Part shown: piece by piece, positions 5,233 through 5,307 of the stretch
Numbering within the stretch: position 1 is the first letter of the stretch
Layout: each line of letters begins with the position of its first letter
Assembly (NCBI GenBank): GCA_947169455.1
Contig: CAMVPV010000120.1
Coordinates: 1 to 5,307, forward strand
DNA: 5,307 nucleotides
Origin: an uncultured Clostridia bacterium
GTDB lineage: Bacteria > Bacillota_A > Clostridia > Oscillospirales > Ruminococcaceae
Direction: 5' to 3'
Position numbers and translations under genes: made by a program
Notes under the pieces: model-generated
Told to the model about the DNA's origin: nothing
The model's input: the letters and a program-made list of their open reading frames with translations, nothing else
Database searches by the model: none

Positions 5233-5307
5233 AACGAAGTGAGATCATGAAAAATCACTATCTACAACTTAAGGATTTTGGTGAAGGGGGACGCCCTCTC
5301 TTGCAGG
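5229..5307 (+). CDS. Start of an unrecognised gene, cut by the window edge
   Basis: An open frame begins at ATG 5229 (MKRSEIMKNHYLQLKDFG...) and stays open for the 26 codons left in the window. It overlaps the stop of the preceding small frame as ATGA. An internal ATG at 5247 is an alternative start, but neither has a strong ribosome site (ACAGG ends about 10 nt before 5229). The sequence is too short to assign to a family. It could be a real downstream gene or chance openness. Confidence 0.35.
   Translation, partial: MKRSEIMKNHYLQLKDFGEGGRPLLQ

Noticed and set aside
5061..5258. 65-residue minus-strand open frame after punA
   Set aside because: It has no ribosome site, Ser/Cys-rich low-complexity composition and no family resemblance. 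It also overlaps a better-supported plus-strand frame.

Overview
The window looks like chromosomal DNA from a spore-lineage Firmicute, most likely a Clostridia / Oscillospiraceae (Ruminococcus-like) bacterium. Three genes belong to the endospore-formation gene set (yqfC, yqfD, ylbJ). Shine-Dalgarno sites are strong and Gram-positive in type, genes are tightly packed, and coding DNA is moderately GC-rich with frequent ATA isoleucine codons. The two non-sporulation genes in the right half (a U32-like protein and a trimeric-type purine nucleoside phosphorylase) fit an anaerobic Clostridia genome. The genus is an inference from overall style, not from a marker gene.

Layout. Bases 34-76 hold a plus-strand terminator for a gene lying left of the window, convergent with yqfD. 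Bases 102-1573 carry yqfC and yqfD on the minus strand, overlapping at ATGA. A 125-bp divergent gap with a 9-bp inverted repeat and a SigmaE-like promoter candidate separates them from ylbJ (1699-2799, plus). All three encode or are related to mother-cell sporulation proteins.

From about 2700 to 2960 the DNA turns markedly AT-rich. This stretch contains a stem-loop followed by a short T-run that overlaps the 3' end of ylbJ, an extended -10 promoter (TATAAT at 2800-2805), and a long imperfect inverted repeat with 17-bp perfect ends (2826-2930) that resembles a miniature inverted-repeat element or a structured leader. It lies between the promoter and a 69-residue four-cysteine protein (2966-3175), which has its own terminator (3181-3219).

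Bases 3284-5059 form a two-gene operon: a U32-peptidase-like protein with candidate iron-sulfur cysteines, then purine nucleoside phosphorylase 15 bp downstream. The last 248 bp hold a possible small ORF (5095-5232) that overlaps by ATGA the start of another reading frame running off the right edge. Neither is recognised.

No clearly new system such as a defence island, CRISPR array or complete transposon is visible. The points most worth a second look are the inverted-repeat element in the leader of the Cys4 small protein, the unassigned U32-like protein paired with a nucleoside phosphorylase, and the unassigned coupled ORFs at the right edge.
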